The notes below the pieces were generated by a model. That model made no database searches, had not been told where the DNA came from, and was given only the letters and a program-made list of their open reading frames with translations. A stretch of DNA of 61,964 nt, taken from assembly GCA_021802485.1 (NCBI GenBank), contig JAJZXF010000006.1, positions 1 through 61,964 of the forward strand, given 5' to 3'. Below, one piece after another: positions 20,432 to 32,409 of this stretch. Position 1 is the stretch's first letter; each line of letters starts with the position of its first letter. The DNA is from Actinomycetes bacterium (GTDB lineage Bacteria; Actinomycetota; Acidimicrobiia; Acidimicrobiales; JAJZXF01). A program made the translations under genes and the position numbers.

Positions 20432-20803
20432 GTGCCTACTATCAACCAACTTGTTCGTAAAGGCCGGTCGTCCAGGCAGGCCAAGACTAAGACGCCCGCG
20501 CTCAGGGGAGCCCCACAGCGGCGGGGCACATGCACGCGTGTCTATACTCACACTCCGAAGAAGCCAAACTCTGCGCTGCGAAAGGTAGCCAGAGTTCGCC
20601 TGACCAATGGAATTGAGATAACGGCGTATATCCCGGGTGAAGGCCATAATCTGCAGGAACACTCCAGCGTGTTGGTTCGTGGAGGTCGCGTGAAGGATCT
20701 TCCTGGTGTTCGTTACAAGGTGATCCGGGGCGCGCTAGACGCATCCGGCGTCAACCAGCGCGCGCAGGCTCGCAGCCGCTACGGCGCGAAGAAGGAGTCC
20801 TGA
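20432..20803 (+). CDS. rpsL: 30S ribosomal protein S12 (GTG start)
   Basis: [11 protein letters not shown] ... [20 protein letters not shown]. Confidence 0.98.
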   Translation: MPTINQLVRKGRSSRQAKTKTPALRGAPQRRGTCTRVYTHTPKKPNSALRKVARVRLTNGIEITAYIPGEGHNLQEHSSVLVRGGRVKDLPGVRYKVIRGALDASGVNQRAQARSRYGAKKES

Positions 20804-20804
20804 G

Positions 20805-21275
20805 GTGGCGCGCAGCGGCCCAGCACGTGTGCAGGAGCTTACCCCGGACCCGCTCTACGGGTCCGTGCTCATCACGCAGTTGGTGAACAAGGTTCTTGAG
20901 AGAGGAAAGCGGACACTGGCCGAGAGACTTGTGTATTCGGCCCTTGACACAGTGAAGAGCCGGTCGGGAGCCGATCCGCTACTCGTGTTGAGACGGGCGA
21001 TGGACAACACGCGCCCAGAGCTTGAGGTGAGATCGCGTAGGGTTGGTGGAGCGACATATCAAGTGCCAGTTGACGTAAGACCTCGTCGGGCAACTACACT
21101 TTCGATACGCTGGATAGTGCTTCATGCGCGCCAGCGTCGTGAAAAGACGATGGCAGCGCGCTTGGCGGGGGAAATTCTCGATGCCTCCAATGGCGTCGGG
21201 GCCGCGGTGAAGCGCAAGGAGGATCTGCACCGGATGGCCGAATCGAACAAGGCCTTCGCGCACTACCGCTGGTAG
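20805..21275 (+). CDS. rpsG: 30S ribosomal protein S7
   Basis: [19 protein letters not shown] ... [15 protein letters not shown] ... NKAFAHYRW. Confidence 0.97.
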   Translation: MARSGPARVQELTPDPLYGSVLITQLVNKVLERGKRTLAERLVYSALDTVKSRSGADPLLVLRRAMDNTRPELEVRSRRVGGATYQVPVDVRPRRATTLSIRWIVLHARQRREKTMAARLAGEILDASNGVGAAVKRKEDLHRMAESNKAFAHYRW

Positions 21276-21658
21276 TGGTAGCGAGCACCGGCGCTAGTGC
21301 TCTAGCGGTGCTGGCAGGTCCTGGTCATAACCGGCTGCAGTCGGTCATGCTGAGCATGTCGGAGGACTCATGCAGTACTGCTGGTGCGGAGAACTACCAT
21401 GTGGAAAAGACGGGAGTTCCGGGCACTCGCAATTGCGCAACTCAAGAGCAGGTAAGGCGCACGGGCAACCCCATTCGGGGGAACAAGACCCGAAGCGGCA
21501 AGGTTGGACCGTGGGGGGCGAGGTCAGCGAAGGTCGAACGTGTCGGCCCGTCAGACATAGATCGGCTCAGGCTGATAGACGTTGACGTTTTAGGAACGGT
21601 AGTTGGGCCTCGTGCAATCGAGGCCGCACGCATGAAGAGGTTGTACGTAAATGGCTGA
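21275..21658 (+). CDS. Hypothetical 127-aa ORF bridging rpsG and fusA
   Basis: GTG start overlaps rpsG stop (TAGTG); open across the whole gap; stop lies 8 nt into fusA; no family recognised. Confidence 0.35.
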   Translation: MVASTGASALAVLAGPGHNRLQSVMLSMSEDSCSTAGAENYHVEKTGVPGTRNCATQEQVRRTGNPIRGNKTRSGKVGPWGARSAKVERVGPSDIDRLRLIDVDVLGTVVGPRAIEAARMKRLYVNG

Positions 21659-23747
21659 GAGCCGTCCCATCAGAGAGTTTCCATTAGCCAGGACCCGCAA
21701 TATTGGGATCATGGCTCATATCGACGCGGGCAAGACCACGACCACCGAACGCGTCTTGTACTACACCGGCAGGAACTACAAGATGGGGGAGGTCCATGAG
21801 GGTGCAGCCACGATGGACTGGATGGTCCAGGAGCAAGAGCGGGGCATCACGATCACGTCTGCGGCAACTACATGCAGGTGGAGGGAGTGCTGGATCAATA
21901 TCATCGACACTCCTGGCCATGTTGACTTTACGGTTGAGGTGGAGAGATCCCTCAGGGTCCTCGATGGAGCAGTAGCGGTCTTTGACGCGGTTGCTGGGGT
22001 GGAGCCCCAGACCGAGACCGTCTGGCGCCAGGCGAACAAGTACGGCGTGCCACGGATTTGCTTTGTCAACAAAATGGACCGGATTGGCGCGGACTTCAAC
22101 CGCACGGTCGAGATGATTGCGGATCGTCTGGATGCCCGGCCGGTGGTGATTCAGCTCCCGATAGGCGCGGAGGGTGGATTCAAGGGGTGCGTTGACCTTC
22201 TCGCGCAGCGTAGCCTCATCTGGGAAGAGGGCATGGGTGAGACCTGGACCGATGGTGATGTCCCTGCCGAGATGGCGGGTGACGCTGCAAAGGCTCACCA
22301 CGAGCTGATTGACGTACTGTCGAACTTCGACGATGTCGTGATGGAGAAGTTCGTCTCTGATGAGGAGATAACCCCAGACGATCTAAGGCGCGCAGTGCGT
22401 AGGGCGACCCTTTCTGGCGACGTGGTTCCTATCTTGTGTGGCTCGGCCTTCAGGAACAAGGGCGTCCAGCCCTTGCTCGACGCGGTCGTTGACTACTTGC
22501 CGAGTCCCCTTGATGTACCGGCGGCTGCCGGGAGCCTTCGAGGCTCTGAAGAGGAGCTGGTGCGCAGGTCAGACGACTCGGAGCCGTTCTCTGCCCTCGC
22601 GTTTAAGATCATGAGCGACCCGTACGTCGGCAAGCTGACCTACTTGCGGGTTTATTCTGGAACGCTGGAAAAGGGTGCGGGCGTGCTCAACTCCACCAAG
22701 GGCCGCAAGGAGCGGATCGGTCGTATCCTTCAGATGCACGCGAACCACCGAGAGGATAAGGACGTGATCTTCTCGGGTGACATAGTTGCAGTCGTGGGGT
22801 TGAAGACCACCACCACAGGCGACACGCTCTGCGATCCTGCGCACCCGATCCTCTTGGAGGCGCTCGACTTTCCCGAACCGGTGGTTCACGTAGCAGTGGA
22901 GCCGAAGACCAAGGCTGACCAGGACAAACTGAGCAGAGCCTTGACGTCGCTTTCAGAGGAGGATCCCACGTTTAGGGTCCATGGTGATCCCGAGACCGGC
23001 CAGACCGTGATCTCGGGAATGGGAGAGCTGCACCTCGAGGTACTGGTCGACAGGATGCTGAGGGAATTCAATGTGGACGCGAATGTCGGTCGTCCCCAGG
23101 TTGCTTACCGGGAGACGATCCGAAAAGCGGCCCGAAAGGTCGAGGGCCGCTACGTCCGCCAGACCGGCGGACGCGGTCAGTACGGCCATGTGGTTGTGGA
23201 CCTTGAGCCCACCGGCCCCGGTGGGGGGTATGAGTTTGTGGACAAGATCACAGGGGGCACGGTGCCCAAAGAGTATATTTCCTCGGTCGATGCGGGTATT
23301 CAGGAGGCGCTTGCATCAGGTGTTCTCGCTGGTTATCCAATGGTCGACGTGAGGGCAACGCTGGTCGATGGCTCCTATCACGATGTCGACTCGTCTGAAA
23401 TGGCGTTCAAGATCGCGGGCTCGATGGCATTGAAGGAAGCTGCGCGAAGGGGCTCACCGGTGCTTCTAGAGCCGATTATGTCCGTGGAGGTCGTCGCGGC
23501 AGAGGAGTACCTCGGGGACGTGATAGGAGATCTATCATCTAGGCGAGGCCGGGTTGAAGGAATGGAACAACGTGGAACATCCCAGGTGGTACAGGCCCAG
23601 GTTCCATTGGCCGACATGTTCGGCTACGCTACCGACTTACGGTCTCGCACACAGGGCCGCGCCACCTACACAATGCAGTTCAACTCCTATCAAGAAGTGC
23701 CTGAGGCACTTGGCAAGGAGCTGGTTGCGCGCGCCAGGGGCGAATGA
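21651..23747 (+). CDS. fusA: Elongation factor G
   Basis: [49 protein letters not shown]. Confidence 0.99.
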   Translation: MAESRPIREFPLARTRNIGIMAHIDAGKTTTTERVLYYTGRNYKMGEVHEGAATMDWMVQEQERGITITSAATTCRWRECWINIIDTPGHVDFTVEVERSLRVLDGAVAVFDAVAGVEPQTETVWRQANKYGVPRICFVNKMDRIGADFNRTVEMIADRLDARPVVIQLPIGAEGGFKGCVDLLAQRSLIWEEGMGETWTDGDVPAEMAGDAAKAHHELIDVLSNFDDVVMEKFVSDEEITPDDLRRAVRRATLSGDVVPILCGSAFRNKGVQPLLDAVVDYLPSPLDVPAAAGSLRGSEEELVRRSDDSEPFSALAFKIMSDPYVGKLTYLRVYSGTLEKGAGVLNSTKGRKERIGRILQMHANHREDKDVIFSGDIVAVVGLKTTTTGDTLCDPAHPILLEALDFPEPVVHVAVEPKTKADQDKLSRALTSLSEEDPTFRVHGDPETGQTVISGMGELHLEVLVDRMLREFNVDANVGRPQVAYRETIRKAARKVEGRYVRQTGGRGQYGHVVVDLEPTGPGGGYEFVDKITGGTVPKEYISSVDAGIQEALASGVLAGYPMVDVRATLVDGSYHDVDSSEMAFKIAGSMALKEAARRGSPVLLEPIMSVEVVAAEEYLGDVIGDLSSRRGRVEGMEQRGTSQVVQAQVPLADMFGYATDLRSRTQGRATYTMQFNSYQEVPEALGKELVARARGE

Positions 23748-23853
23748 ACACAGCCAGGGGGAGAGCAAGATTAAGGGAAGCAAGAAGAACAACCGGTAAG
23801 TGAGGTGGCGGGACCAAGGGGTTCTGCCCTGAGACGACAGGGAGTCTTTATCG

Positions 23854-25041
23854 ATGGCCAAACAGAAGTTCGAGCGCAATAAACCCCATATCAACATTGG
23901 GACGATGGGGCACATCGACCATGGCAAGACAACGCTTACGGCTGCTATTACCAAGGTGCTCGCGAAGCGGAACCCGAAGGTTCAGTTCACCCCGTTCGAT
24001 CAGATCGACAAGGCTCCCGAGGAAAAGGCACGCGGCATCACGATCTCGATCGCTCACGTGGAGTACGAGACAGATGCGCGCCACTACGCGCACGTCGACA
24101 TGCCTGGGCACGCTGACTACATAAAGAACATGATCACCGGCGCCGCTCAGGTTGACGGTGCCATTCTCGTGGTGTCTGCTGCAGACGGCCCGATGCCCCA
24201 GACGCGTGAGCACGTTCTGCTGGCTCGTCAGGTGGGCGTTCCGTCGATCATCGTCGCTCTCAACAAGGCAGATATGGTCGATGACGAGGAGTTGCTGGAT
24301 CTTGTGGAGCTCGAGGTGCGAGAGCTGCTCAACCAGTACGAGTTCCCCGGCGATGACACCCCGATTGTGAGGGTCTCAGCGCTCAAGGCCCTCGAAGGCG
24401 ATTCAGCGTGGGAGGACAAGATCGTGGAGTTGATGGACGCGGTCGATGCCTCCGTGCCCGAGCCCCAGCGAGTGATTGACAAGCCCTTCTTGATGTCGGT
24501 GGAGGATGTGATGACAATCACCGGTCGGGGTACCGTAGTTACCGGCCGAGTGGAACAGGGAATTGTAAAGGTGGGCGAGGAGGTTGAGATAGTCGGCCTT
24601 CGCCCAACCCAGAAGACGGTCTGCACTGGTGTCGAGATGTTCAGGAAGATTCTTGACGAAGGCAGGGCAGGCGACAACATCGGGGCTCTCCTGCGAGGCA
24701 CAAAGAAGGAAGACGTGGAAAGGGGCCAGGTTCTGTGTAAGCCAGGCACGATCACGCCTCATACGAATTTCGAGGCGAACGTCTACGTTCTCACGAAGGA
24801 CGAAGGCGGGCGTCATAAGCCTTTCTTTACCAATTACCGCCCGCAGTTTTACTTCCGCACTACTGATGTCACCGGCTCGATTGCTCTCCCCGAAGGAACG
24901 GAGATGGTAATGCCGGGTGACAACACTACGATGACGGTAGAACTCCAGAAGCCGATCGCTATGGAGGAGGGCCTTCGTTTTGCCATCCGTGAAGGTGGTC
25001 GGACCGTTGGCGCGGGTCGCGTGACGAAGATACTGAAGTAG
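23854..25041 (+). CDS. tuf: Elongation factor Tu
   Basis: [48 protein letters not shown]. Confidence 0.99.
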   Translation: MAKQKFERNKPHINIGTMGHIDHGKTTLTAAITKVLAKRNPKVQFTPFDQIDKAPEEKARGITISIAHVEYETDARHYAHVDMPGHADYIKNMITGAAQVDGAILVVSAADGPMPQTREHVLLARQVGVPSIIVALNKADMVDDEELLDLVELEVRELLNQYEFPGDDTPIVRVSALKALEGDSAWEDKIVELMDAVDASVPEPQRVIDKPFLMSVEDVMTITGRGTVVTGRVEQGIVKVGEEVEIVGLRPTQKTVCTGVEMFRKILDEGRAGDNIGALLRGTKKEDVERGQVLCKPGTITPHTNFEANVYVLTKDEGGRHKPFFTNYRPQFYFRTTDVTGSIALPEGTEMVMPGDNTTMTVELQKPIAMEEGLRFAIREGGRTVGAGRVTKILK

Positions 25042-25081
25042 TCGGTCAGAGGCGACCGGAGAGAGAACGGTAGGCGAAGAG

Positions 25082-25408
25082 GTGGCAGAAGGCCAGCGCC
25101 AGAGGATCCGCATACGCTTGAAGGCGTATGATCACGAGATCCTGGATCAATCAACAGAGAAGATCGTCCAGACGGTTCTGAGGACGCACGCGAAAGTGCG
25201 CGGACCGGTTCCGTTGCCAACGGAGAAACACCGTTACACTGTCATCCGGTCGCCGCACAAGTACAAGGATAGTCGTGAGCATTTCGAGATGCGGGTTCAT
25301 AAGCGGTTGCTCGACATAGTCGATCACACGCCAAAGACCGTTGACTCGCTGCAGCGACTTGATCTTCCCGCGGGAGTTGATATCGAGATCAAGATACAAG
25401 CGTCCTGA
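25082..25408 (+). CDS. rpsJ: 30S ribosomal protein S10 (GTG start)
   Basis: [24 protein letters not shown] ... [29 protein letters not shown]. Confidence 0.97.
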   Translation: MAEGQRQRIRIRLKAYDHEILDQSTEKIVQTVLRTHAKVRGPVPLPTEKHRYTVIRSPHKYKDSREHFEMRVHKRLLDIVDHTPKTVDSLQRLDLPAGVDIEIKIQAS

Positions 25409-25516
25409 TCTCTCGATTGTTTTCGCTCTGTGGCAAGCACTGAGATGAGCGGTGCGCTTTCAGAGCGCCCGGCCGATCGGCGGTAGCGGAGAGCTTGTTG
25501 TCCTCGCACACTCCGG

Positions 25517-25546
25517 TTGGCATGGCCTACGTCTGTTGTGTAAGAT
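25517..25546 (+). promoter_or_regulatory. Putative promoter in the large rpsJ-rplC gap
   Basis: TTGGCA, 18-nt spacer, TAAGAT. Confidence 0.35.
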
Positions 25547-25870
25547 AAGCCTCCGAAGTTAGGTACTCGTCGAGGTGTCGGCATTTTGTCGGCTTTCGGG
25601 CGGGTCATCGGGATACTTGCGCAAGCCCTGTCGGTACAAGGCGGGGGACTGTGTGAGGAAGCGCTGTTGCGCTCCGCTCGTATGAAAACGGGCGGAGCGT
25701 CTGCATGATTCCAGCAGTGGCTAGCCGCTTGGCGATGCCGTGCTGGCGCTAGTGAACTCGAAGTGCTGCAGCCAGAGACGGTCTGGCCGGGCGAGATAAG
25801 TGTGTACACGTTGAGTGGCGATGTCCATCGTCGCGCGAGCAGATTGTCGGTATTGGAAGGCCCCTCGTAG

Positions 25871-26524
25871 ATGTTCAGCAAAGCGATTGTTGGCGAAAAG
25901 GTTGGCATGACCCAAGTATGGGATGACCAGGACCGAGCTGTGCCGGTTACGGTCCTGAAGGTCGTGCCCGTGAGAGTTGTTCAGGTGAAGACTCCGGAGA
26001 AGGAAGGGTACTCAGCAGTTCAGGTAACCTATGGGTACCGGAATCCAGCGAAGCTCACCAGGCCGGAGAACGGCCACTACGTAAGTGCGGACGTCGACGC
26101 AGGCAAGAAGTTGGTAGAGATACGCCTCGAGAATGCAGCCAGTTACGAAGTCGGCCAGGAGATCCGCGCTGACGTGCTCGCGCCAGGAGATCAGGTTGAC
26201 GTCACCGCGGTGAGCAAGGGAAAAGGCTTTGCAGGCGCGATGAAGCGGCACAACTTCCGTGGGCAGGGGGCCTCGCACGGTAACCACAAGAAGCACCGGG
26301 CACCGGGATCGGTAGGCGCATGCGCTACACCGTCACGGGTCTTCAAAGGGACGCGTATGGCGGGGCGCATGGGCGCACAAAAGGTGACGACCCTGAACTT
26401 GACCGTCGTGCAAGCAGACCCGGACCGTGAGGTCATCCTCGTGAAGGGGGCGGTACCTGGGCCGCGTGGTGGCATGGTCTTCCTCAGGCAGGCAGTCAAG
26501 GCGCCAAAGGGGACCAGGTCGTAG
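25871..26524 (+). CDS. rplC: 50S ribosomal protein L3
   Basis: GEKVGMTQVWDDQDRAVPVTVLKV ... GQGASHGNHKKHRAPGSVGACATPSRVFKG. Confidence 0.97.
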   Translation: MFSKAIVGEKVGMTQVWDDQDRAVPVTVLKVVPVRVVQVKTPEKEGYSAVQVTYGYRNPAKLTRPENGHYVSADVDAGKKLVEIRLENAASYEVGQEIRADVLAPGDQVDVTAVSKGKGFAGAMKRHNFRGQGASHGNHKKHRAPGSVGACATPSRVFKGTRMAGRMGAQKVTTLNLTVVQADPDREVILVKGAVPGPRGGMVFLRQAVKAPKGTRS

Positions 26525-26526
26525 TC

Positions 26527-27264
26527 GTGAGTGCTGCCGGACTCAAGGTGAATTGCCGTTCGATCGACGGTTCAGAGGTTTCAGAGGTCGATCTCGATCC
26601 GGAGATCTTTGGGATGGTGCCGAATGTGGCACTCATGCACCAGGTTGTAACCGCTCAGGCTGCTGGGGCGCGTGCTGGGACGCAGTCCACCCGCACACGT
26701 GCCGAGGTCCGTGGCGGTGGGGCGAAGCCACTGCGCCAGAAGGGGACGGGGCGTGCTAGGCAAGGCTCGACCCGGGCACCGCAATGGGCCGGTGGTGGTG
26801 TTGCACTTGGCCCGAAGCCTCGCAGCTACAAACAGCGCACTCCTCGGAAAATGCTACGGGCAGCACTGCGCTCAGCGCTATCAGATCGTGCACTGGGTCA
26901 AAGGGTGTGCGTCGTGGACGCTTGGACGTTCCCAGCGCCAAGGACGAAGGACGCTGTCGCGGCCCTTGACGCTCTTGGAGTGCACGGTAGGTTGCTGGTC
27001 GTCATCGATGCAACAGACGAGGTCGCGGCGCGGTCGTTTGCCAACTTGCGATACGTGAAGGTGGTCTCGCCTGCCCAGCTGAGCACCTACGACGTCTTGC
27101 GCAGCGATTGGGTGATCTTCACCTCATCTACCCTGCCGACTGCTCTTTTGAATGAGGAGCCCGGAGCGGATGTAACCCAGGCCGAGGACCCAGGCCCTCA
27201 GGCGGGCAACGCAGACGCTTCGAAGGAAACTACCCGGGCGCGAGATGAGGAGAACAGGTCATGA
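26527..27264 (+). CDS. rplD: 50S ribosomal protein L4 with acidic C-terminal tail
   Basis: THQ-like STRTRAEVRGGGAKPLRQKGTGRARQGSTRAPQWAGGGVALGPKPRSY. Confidence 0.95.
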   Translation: MSAAGLKVNCRSIDGSEVSEVDLDPEIFGMVPNVALMHQVVTAQAAGARAGTQSTRTRAEVRGGGAKPLRQKGTGRARQGSTRAPQWAGGGVALGPKPRSYKQRTPRKMLRAALRSALSDRALGQRVCVVDAWTFPAPRTKDAVAALDALGVHGRLLVVIDATDEVAARSFANLRYVKVVSPAQLSTYDVLRSDWVIFTSSTLPTALLNEEPGADVTQAEDPGPQAGNADASKETTRARDEENRS

Positions 27265-27551
27265 ACGACACCTCCTCTGTATTAGTCCGTCCGGTCGTGT
27301 CAGAGAAGACCTACGCGATGATGGAGACGGGAACCTACGTGTTTGTCGTGGATCCGCGTGCAAGCAAGGTGGAGATTCGCCGCGCGGTCGAGGACATGTT
27401 CAATGTCCATGTTACGCGAGTGAACACCCTCACCCGTAAGGGCAAGAAGCGTCTTGATCGCAAGACAAGGCGCGTTGGCTACCGGCCGGATGTGAAGCGT
27501 GCGCTCGTCACGCTGGTCGAGGGTGACCGAATAGATGTGTTCGAGAACTGA
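27261..27551 (+). CDS. rplW: 50S ribosomal protein L23
   Basis: VLVRPVVSEKTYAMMETGTYVFVVDPRASKVEIRRAVEDMF. Confidence 0.96.
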   Translation: MNDTSSVLVRPVVSEKTYAMMETGTYVFVVDPRASKVEIRRAVEDMFNVHVTRVNTLTRKGKKRLDRKTRRVGYRPDVKRALVTLVEGDRIDVFEN

Positions 27552-27566
27552 GGAGCTCTAGGTCTG

Positions 27567-28403
27567 ATGGTTCTACGAAAGCGTAAGCCAACCAGCGCCG
27601 GACGGCGTTTCCAGACGGTCGCGGACTTTGCTGAGTTGACGCGTTCCAAGCCCGAGCGGTCGCTGGTGGAGCCGAAGCCAAGCTCTGGTGGTCGTAATAG
27701 CTATGGTCGCAAGACCGCTCGTCACCGGGGTGGTGGCCACAAGCGTCGCTATCGCGTGATCGACTTCAAACGCGACAAAGATGGAGTGCCCGCGAAGGTC
27801 GCAGCAATTGAGTACGACCCAAACCGCAACGCGCGGATTGCCTTGCTCCACTACCTCGACGGTGAGAAACGCTATATTCTTGCTCCGGCCCGGGTCGTGG
27901 TGGGAGATATGCTCCAGAGTGGTCAAGGCGCTGAGATACGACCGGGAAACGCTATGCAGCTGCGCTACGTGCCGGTGGGATCGCTGGTTCACAACATCGA
28001 ACTGCGTCCCGGCGGTGGCGGGAAGCTTGCTCGCGGTGCCGGCATGAACGCCCAGGTGGTTGCGAAGGAAGGATCGTTTGCGACCCTGCGGCTCCCCTCA
28101 AGTGAGATGCGAAGGATCTCACTTGATTGCAGGTGCACGCTCGGAGAGGTGGGCAATGCTACAGCTGAGCTGATCTCGATAGGCAAAGCTGGTCGCAACA
28201 GGTGGCGCGGCGTACGGCCACAGACGAGAGGAGTGGCAATGAACCCCGTGGATCACCCGCTGGGTGGTGGTGAGGGGAAGTCTTCTGGTGGTCGCCATCC
28301 GGTCTCCCCATGGGGACAGAAAGAGGGAAGGACCAGGTCGCGAAGCAAAGACTCCGATCGTTTGATAGTTCGTCGGCGCCGCACCCGGGGAGCGCGGAGA
28401 TAG
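27567..28403 (+). CDS. rplB: 50S ribosomal protein L2
   Basis: [46 protein letters not shown] ... [17 protein letters not shown]. Confidence 0.98.
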   Translation: MVLRKRKPTSAGRRFQTVADFAELTRSKPERSLVEPKPSSGGRNSYGRKTARHRGGGHKRRYRVIDFKRDKDGVPAKVAAIEYDPNRNARIALLHYLDGEKRYILAPARVVVGDMLQSGQGAEIRPGNAMQLRYVPVGSLVHNIELRPGGGGKLARGAGMNAQVVAKEGSFATLRLPSSEMRRISLDCRCTLGEVGNATAELISIGKAGRNRWRGVRPQTRGVAMNPVDHPLGGGEGKSSGGRHPVSPWGQKEGRTRSRSKDSDRLIVRRRRTRGARR

Positions 28404-28421
28404 TGATGTCCGGAGGTTTCA

Positions 28422-28700
28422 ATGCCGCGTAGTTTGAAGAAGGGGCCGTTCGTGGACGACCACCTGTTGAAGAAGGTGGAGGTGCTGAACGCCGCGAACG
28501 AAAAGCGTGTGATCAAGACGTGGTCTCGACGCTCAACAATCATCCCCGAGATGGTGGGACACACTATTGCTGTTCATGACGGCCGTAAGCACGTGCCGGT
28601 CTACATCACGGAATCGATGGTCGGGCACAAGCTGGGAGAGTTTGCGCCAACGCGCACCTTCCGCTATCACGCCGGCCAGGAACGCGCTGCGAGGCGATAG
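28422..28700 (+). CDS. rpsS: 30S ribosomal protein S19
   Basis: [20 protein letters not shown] ... [23 protein letters not shown]. Confidence 0.98.
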   Translation: MPRSLKKGPFVDDHLLKKVEVLNAANEKRVIKTWSRRSTIIPEMVGHTIAVHDGRKHVPVYITESMVGHKLGEFAPTRTFRYHAGQERAARR

Positions 28701-28702
28701 GG

Positions 28703-29383
28703 ATGTCGGTCAATACTATCGATGGCTCACCTGGTACAAGGGCCGTGCTGCGCTTCTCCAGGATGTCCGCTTTCAAGGCGCGCCAGGTCCTAGACCTGAT
28801 TCGTGGTGAGGAAGCAGACCGTGCGCTCGAGATACTGAGCGGCTGTGACCGGGGAGCGGCGCGCGTGGTTGCAAAGGTACTCGCTTCGGCTCTCGCAAAT
28901 GCTGAGAACAATGATGGCCAGAGCAAGGACGATCTATATGTCGCTGAGTGCTATGCAGACGAGGCGGCCACCCTCAAGCGCTGGCGTCCCAGAGCACGCG
29001 GCAGGGCAACCCGGATCAGGAAGCGTTCGTGTCATATTACGGTGATCGTCGCGAGGATGTCCGACGAACGCCTGCGACGCAGTAGAGCTGCAAGGTCGGA
29101 TCGCGCAAGCACGCATCGTTCCCGAAGGGTCGCGGGAGCTCGCAGGGCAGCTGCGATGGCGGCATCCGCGACCGGGCTGGCGCCACCGGCCCCGGAAGGC
29201 CTCGCTGAGGTTCCTTCCAGTGAAGGTGTGAGTCGATCCGACGAAGCTAGCGGGACCACATCGAGCCTTGGGGACAATGAGGTGAAGGACAGCTCCGATG
29301 TTGAAAAGGGCGCGGACGATGACGGAGCAGAAGTCGTCGTGAACGACGACGCAGGTGAGGCTAAGGACGCGGAGGAACTCTGA
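28703..29383 (+). CDS. rplV: 50S ribosomal protein L22 with long C-terminal extension
   Basis: L22 core ([14 protein letters not shown] ... [24 protein letters not shown]), then about 100 aa Ser/Ala/Asp/Glu-rich tail. Confidence 0.94.
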   Translation: MSVNTIDGSPGTRAVLRFSRMSAFKARQVLDLIRGEEADRALEILSGCDRGAARVVAKVLASALANAENNDGQSKDDLYVAECYADEAATLKRWRPRARGRATRIRKRSCHITVIVARMSDERLRRSRAARSDRASTHRSRRVAGARRAAAMAASATGLAPPAPEGLAEVPSSEGVSRSDEASGTTSSLGDNEVKDSSDVEKGADDDGAEVVVNDDAGEAKDAEEL

Positions 29384-29385
29384 GC

Positions 29386-30453
29386 GTGGGTCAAAAAGTC
29401 AATCCATACGGCTTCAGGCTGGGCGTCACCACTGACTGGAAGTCGCGGTGGTTCATGGAGCGCGGCTATCAAAAATGTGTGATCGAAGACTGGAAGATCC
29501 GCAACTATCTGATGCTTCAACTTGAATCTGCAGCAGTTAGCAGGATCGAGGTGGAGCGTACGCGGGATCGCATCAGGATCGATGTGCACACCGCTCGACC
29601 CGGGATCGTGATCGGCCGCAGGGGCTCCGAAGCCGAGCGTCTCAAGAAGGAGATCGAGGCGATTACGGGCTTTTCCAGCAAGATCACGTTGAATGTCCAG
29701 GAGATCAAGCAGCCCGAGCTTGACGCGGCTCTAATGGCACAGGGGATAGCGGATCAGCTCGCACGCAGGGTCAGTTTCCGGCGGGCGATGAAGCGGACCA
29801 TCCAGACCGTTCAAAAGGCGGGCGGGCAGGGTGTGCGCGTGCAATGCTCCGGCAGGCTCGGCGGCTCGGAGATGGCCCGCAAGGAGGCCTACCGGGAAGG
29901 CCGGGTGCCGTTGCATACGATTCGGGCGGACATCGATTACGGCTTCAGGGAAGCGCGGACCATCTCTGGACGGATCGGGGTGAAGGTCTGGATCTACAAG
30001 GGTGATATTCTGCCCTACCACATCTCCTCGGAGGAGAAGATCACAAAGGAAGCGGCGATGGCCGCCGGTGAGACCTCCGGACAGGGCGGTCTGCCCCGAA
30101 GGTTGATCTCTGCTGGTGGCGGCCGGCGAGGGGCAGGAATCGCGGCCCAACCCGGCTCGTCGATCGAGGCACCGCAGTCCAAGATCGATGTGAGTGCGGA
30201 GCCCGCGGTTGCAGCGAATGACGTCGCGCCTGACTCTGTGGCAAAGGTTGGGGAGGAGGGCGAGGAAGTAGCAGCTGAGGTTCGAGACTCACAGGTTCCT
30301 CGCGTTGTGGAATCGCGCTCTATGCCCACAGGAACGCCCTCGTCGAAGGAGGCCGACGATCTCGAGAAGATGCTGGAGGAAGAGGAGGAGATCGAGCGCC
30401 GTGCTCGCACTGAGCACCACGAGGCTCCTCATTTCCGCAAGGAGAGCGACTGA
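29386..30453 (+). CDS. rpsC: 30S ribosomal protein S3 with long C-terminal extension (GTG start)
   Basis: [22 protein letters not shown] ... [16 protein letters not shown]; tail acidic/low complexity. Confidence 0.97.
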   Translation: MGQKVNPYGFRLGVTTDWKSRWFMERGYQKCVIEDWKIRNYLMLQLESAAVSRIEVERTRDRIRIDVHTARPGIVIGRRGSEAERLKKEIEAITGFSSKITLNVQEIKQPELDAALMAQGIADQLARRVSFRRAMKRTIQTVQKAGGQGVRVQCSGRLGGSEMARKEAYREGRVPLHTIRADIDYGFREARTISGRIGVKVWIYKGDILPYHISSEEKITKEAAMAAGETSGQGGLPRRLISAGGGRRGAGIAAQPGSSIEAPQSKIDVSAEPAVAANDVAPDSVAKVGEEGEEVAAEVRDSQVPRVVESRSMPTGTPSSKEADDLEKMLEEEEEIERRARTEHHEAPHFRKESD

Positions 30454-30455
30454 TC

Positions 30456-30893
30456 GTGTTGATGCCCCGTAAGGTCAAGCATAGGAAGCAGCATCGCGGA
30501 CGCCTCACTGGCTTGGCGAAGGGCGCGACTACTGTGGCGTTCGGCGACTACGGTATTCAGGCGCTGGAGCCCGGTTGGTTGACCTCAAGGCAGATTGAGG
30601 CGGCCCGTATCGCTATGACCAGGCATATTCGCCGAGGTGGAAAGGTATGGATTCGGGTGTTTCCCGACAAGCCTGTGACCCAGAAGCCGGCAGAAACTCG
30701 CATGGGCTCTGGTAAGGGGAACCCAGAGCACTGGGTGGCGGTGGTGAGGCCTGGACGGATCCTTTTCGAGCTTTCGGGGGTCGATGAGGACCTGGCTCGC
30801 GCGGCGATGGAACGGGCTATCCAGAAGCTCCCATTTGAGGCGCGTTTCATCACACGGACCTCGGTGGGTGATATAGGTCGGATGGATGCCTGA
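30456..30893 (+). CDS. rplP: 50S ribosomal protein L16
   Basis: [51 protein letters not shown]. Confidence 0.98.
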   Translation: MLMPRKVKHRKQHRGRLTGLAKGATTVAFGDYGIQALEPGWLTSRQIEAARIAMTRHIRRGGKVWIRVFPDKPVTQKPAETRMGSGKGNPEHWVAVVRPGRILFELSGVDEDLARAAMERAIQKLPFEARFITRTSVGDIGRMDA

Positions 30894-30934
30894 ATGCCGA
30901 TTTTTCCAGTCCCGTTCAGATCACGGAGGGCGCG

Positions 30935-31444
30935 ATGATCAAGAGCGCTGAGCTTGCAGAGCTCGACGACGACGAGCTTGACAATCGATTGGCGCAGTCG
31001 CGCCATGAGCTATTCAACCTGCGCTTCCAGCTTGCAACCGGCCGCCTGGACAACTCAGCTCGGATATCTGAGGTGAAGCGTGATGTCGCGCGGATATTGA
31101 CCGAGATGCGTGCCAGGGAACTCAGCTACTTCGCGGAGCCAGATGCTATCCCGCAACGGTCCGAGCAGCGTCAAGATCGCACAGCGGCTTTGGCCGTAGA
31201 GAGCGGCCAAGATCAAGCGGGTTCTGAGAAGAGCGGCTCAATCGAGAAACGAGGGGGGGCCGGGGATGAGAGCGCAAAGGCCGCTGGAAGCAGTCCTCGT
31301 GAGGAGTATGGCGAGCTGGCTGCAGGTGGGGATAGTGCAACCTCTGTTGTAGGCGAGCCAATCGATGACGACGTTACAGGCGATGCGGAAACTGGAGATG
31401 AATCAGGTGCCGGTGAGGCCGGCTTGGAGGTCGTCGATGACTGA
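30935..31444 (+). CDS. rpmC: 50S ribosomal protein L29 with about 100-aa acidic tail
   Basis: L29 core [58 protein letters not shown], then E/D/S/G-rich tail. Confidence 0.93.
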   Translation: MIKSAELAELDDDELDNRLAQSRHELFNLRFQLATGRLDNSARISEVKRDVARILTEMRARELSYFAEPDAIPQRSEQRQDRTAALAVESGQDQAGSEKSGSIEKRGGAGDESAKAAGSSPREEYGELAAGGDSATSVVGEPIDDDVTGDAETGDESGAGEAGLEVVDD

Positions 31445-31739
31445 AGGAGATGACGTGGCTGCTGAGGCCTCGCTATTGGATCGTGAGCGGGCTTCGCGTC
31501 GCAAGGTGCGTGAGGGCGTGGTCGTTTCGGACGCTATGGACTCCACCGTTGTGGTTGCCGTTCAGGATCGCGTTCGCCATCCTCGTTACCAGAAGACCGT
31601 GAGCAGGACTAAGAAGCTCTACGCAGATGATGCGGGCAACGAGGCGAGGACCGGCGACAGGGTTCTTGTGGTCGAGACAAGGCCCTTGTCGAAGTCCAAA
31701 CGCTGGAGAGTGGTCGAGATTCTGGAGCGAATGCGATGA
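31437..31739 (+). CDS. rpsQ: 30S ribosomal protein S17
   Basis: [44 protein letters not shown] 31437 overlaps rpmC end. Confidence 0.94.
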   Translation: MTEGDDVAAEASLLDRERASRRKVREGVVVSDAMDSTVVVAVQDRVRHPRYQKTVSRTKKLYADDAGNEARTGDRVLVVETRPLSKSKRWRVVEILERMR

Positions 31740-32104
31740 TCCAGCAAGAGTCGCGATTGAGGGTTGCCGACAACTCCGGTGCAAGAGAGGTGCTCTGCAT
31801 CAGGGTTCTAGGCGGCTCAGGTCGCAGATATGCGGGAATAGGCGATGAGTTTGTGGCTACGGTGAAGGACGCATTGCCCGGTGTAGCAGTGAAGAAGGGC
31901 GACGTCGTCCGTTGCGTGGTTGTCCGCACGAAGAAGGAGAGCCGCCGTGCAGACGGGAGTTATATTCGCTTCGATGAGAATGCAGCAGTGCTCATCAACG
32001 ACCAGCGCCTACCCCGCGGGACCCGAATCTTCGGACCGGTTGGCCGCGAGCTTCGCGACAAGCGGTTCATGCGAATAGTCTCGCTGGCGCCGGAGGTCAT
32101 ATAG
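31736..32104 (+). CDS. rplN: 50S ribosomal protein L14
   Basis: [28 protein letters not shown]. Confidence 0.98.
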   Translation: MIQQESRLRVADNSGAREVLCIRVLGGSGRRYAGIGDEFVATVKDALPGVAVKKGDVVRCVVVRTKKESRRADGSYIRFDENAAVLINDQRLPRGTRIFGPVGRELRDKRFMRIVSLAPEVI

Positions 32105-32409
32105 TGCGCATTCGAAAGGGAGACCGCGTGCGGGTACTGACCGGCAAGGAGGCCGGGCGCGAGGGTGAGGTCATGAGGGCCATCCCGCGCAAGCACAAGG
32201 TGCTCGTAGCGGGTGTCAATATGGCCAAGCGACACGTACGGCCGAGTGGGAGCACAATGCAAGGTGGCATAATTGACAAGGACATGCCGCTGCAGGTGTC
32301 AGCCATTGCGATCATCTGCCATAGCTGCGGGCCTACCCGCATTGGTGTGCGTATCGACGAACAGGGTCGCAAGGTGCGCGTGTGTCGTAAGTGCGGTGGC
32401 GATCTGTGA
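32104..32409 (+). CDS. rplX: 50S ribosomal protein L24 (GTG start)
   Basis: [47 protein letters not shown]. Confidence 0.96.
   Translation: MRIRKGDRVRVLTGKEAGREGEVMRAIPRKHKVLVAGVNMAKRHVRPSGSTMQGGIIDKDMPLQVSAIAIICHSCGPTRIGVRIDEQGRKVRVCRKCGGDL

Noticed and set aside
23744-23803. 19-aa ORF starting at ATGA on the fusA stop
   Set aside because: Short, highly basic, and does not reach the tuf start, so it does not fit the bridging pattern convincingly.
25324-25908. 194-aa minus-strand ORF across the rpsJ-rplC gap
   Set aside because: Overlaps rpsJ and rplC ends on the opposite strand and shows no recognisable family; likely spurious GC-rich open frame.
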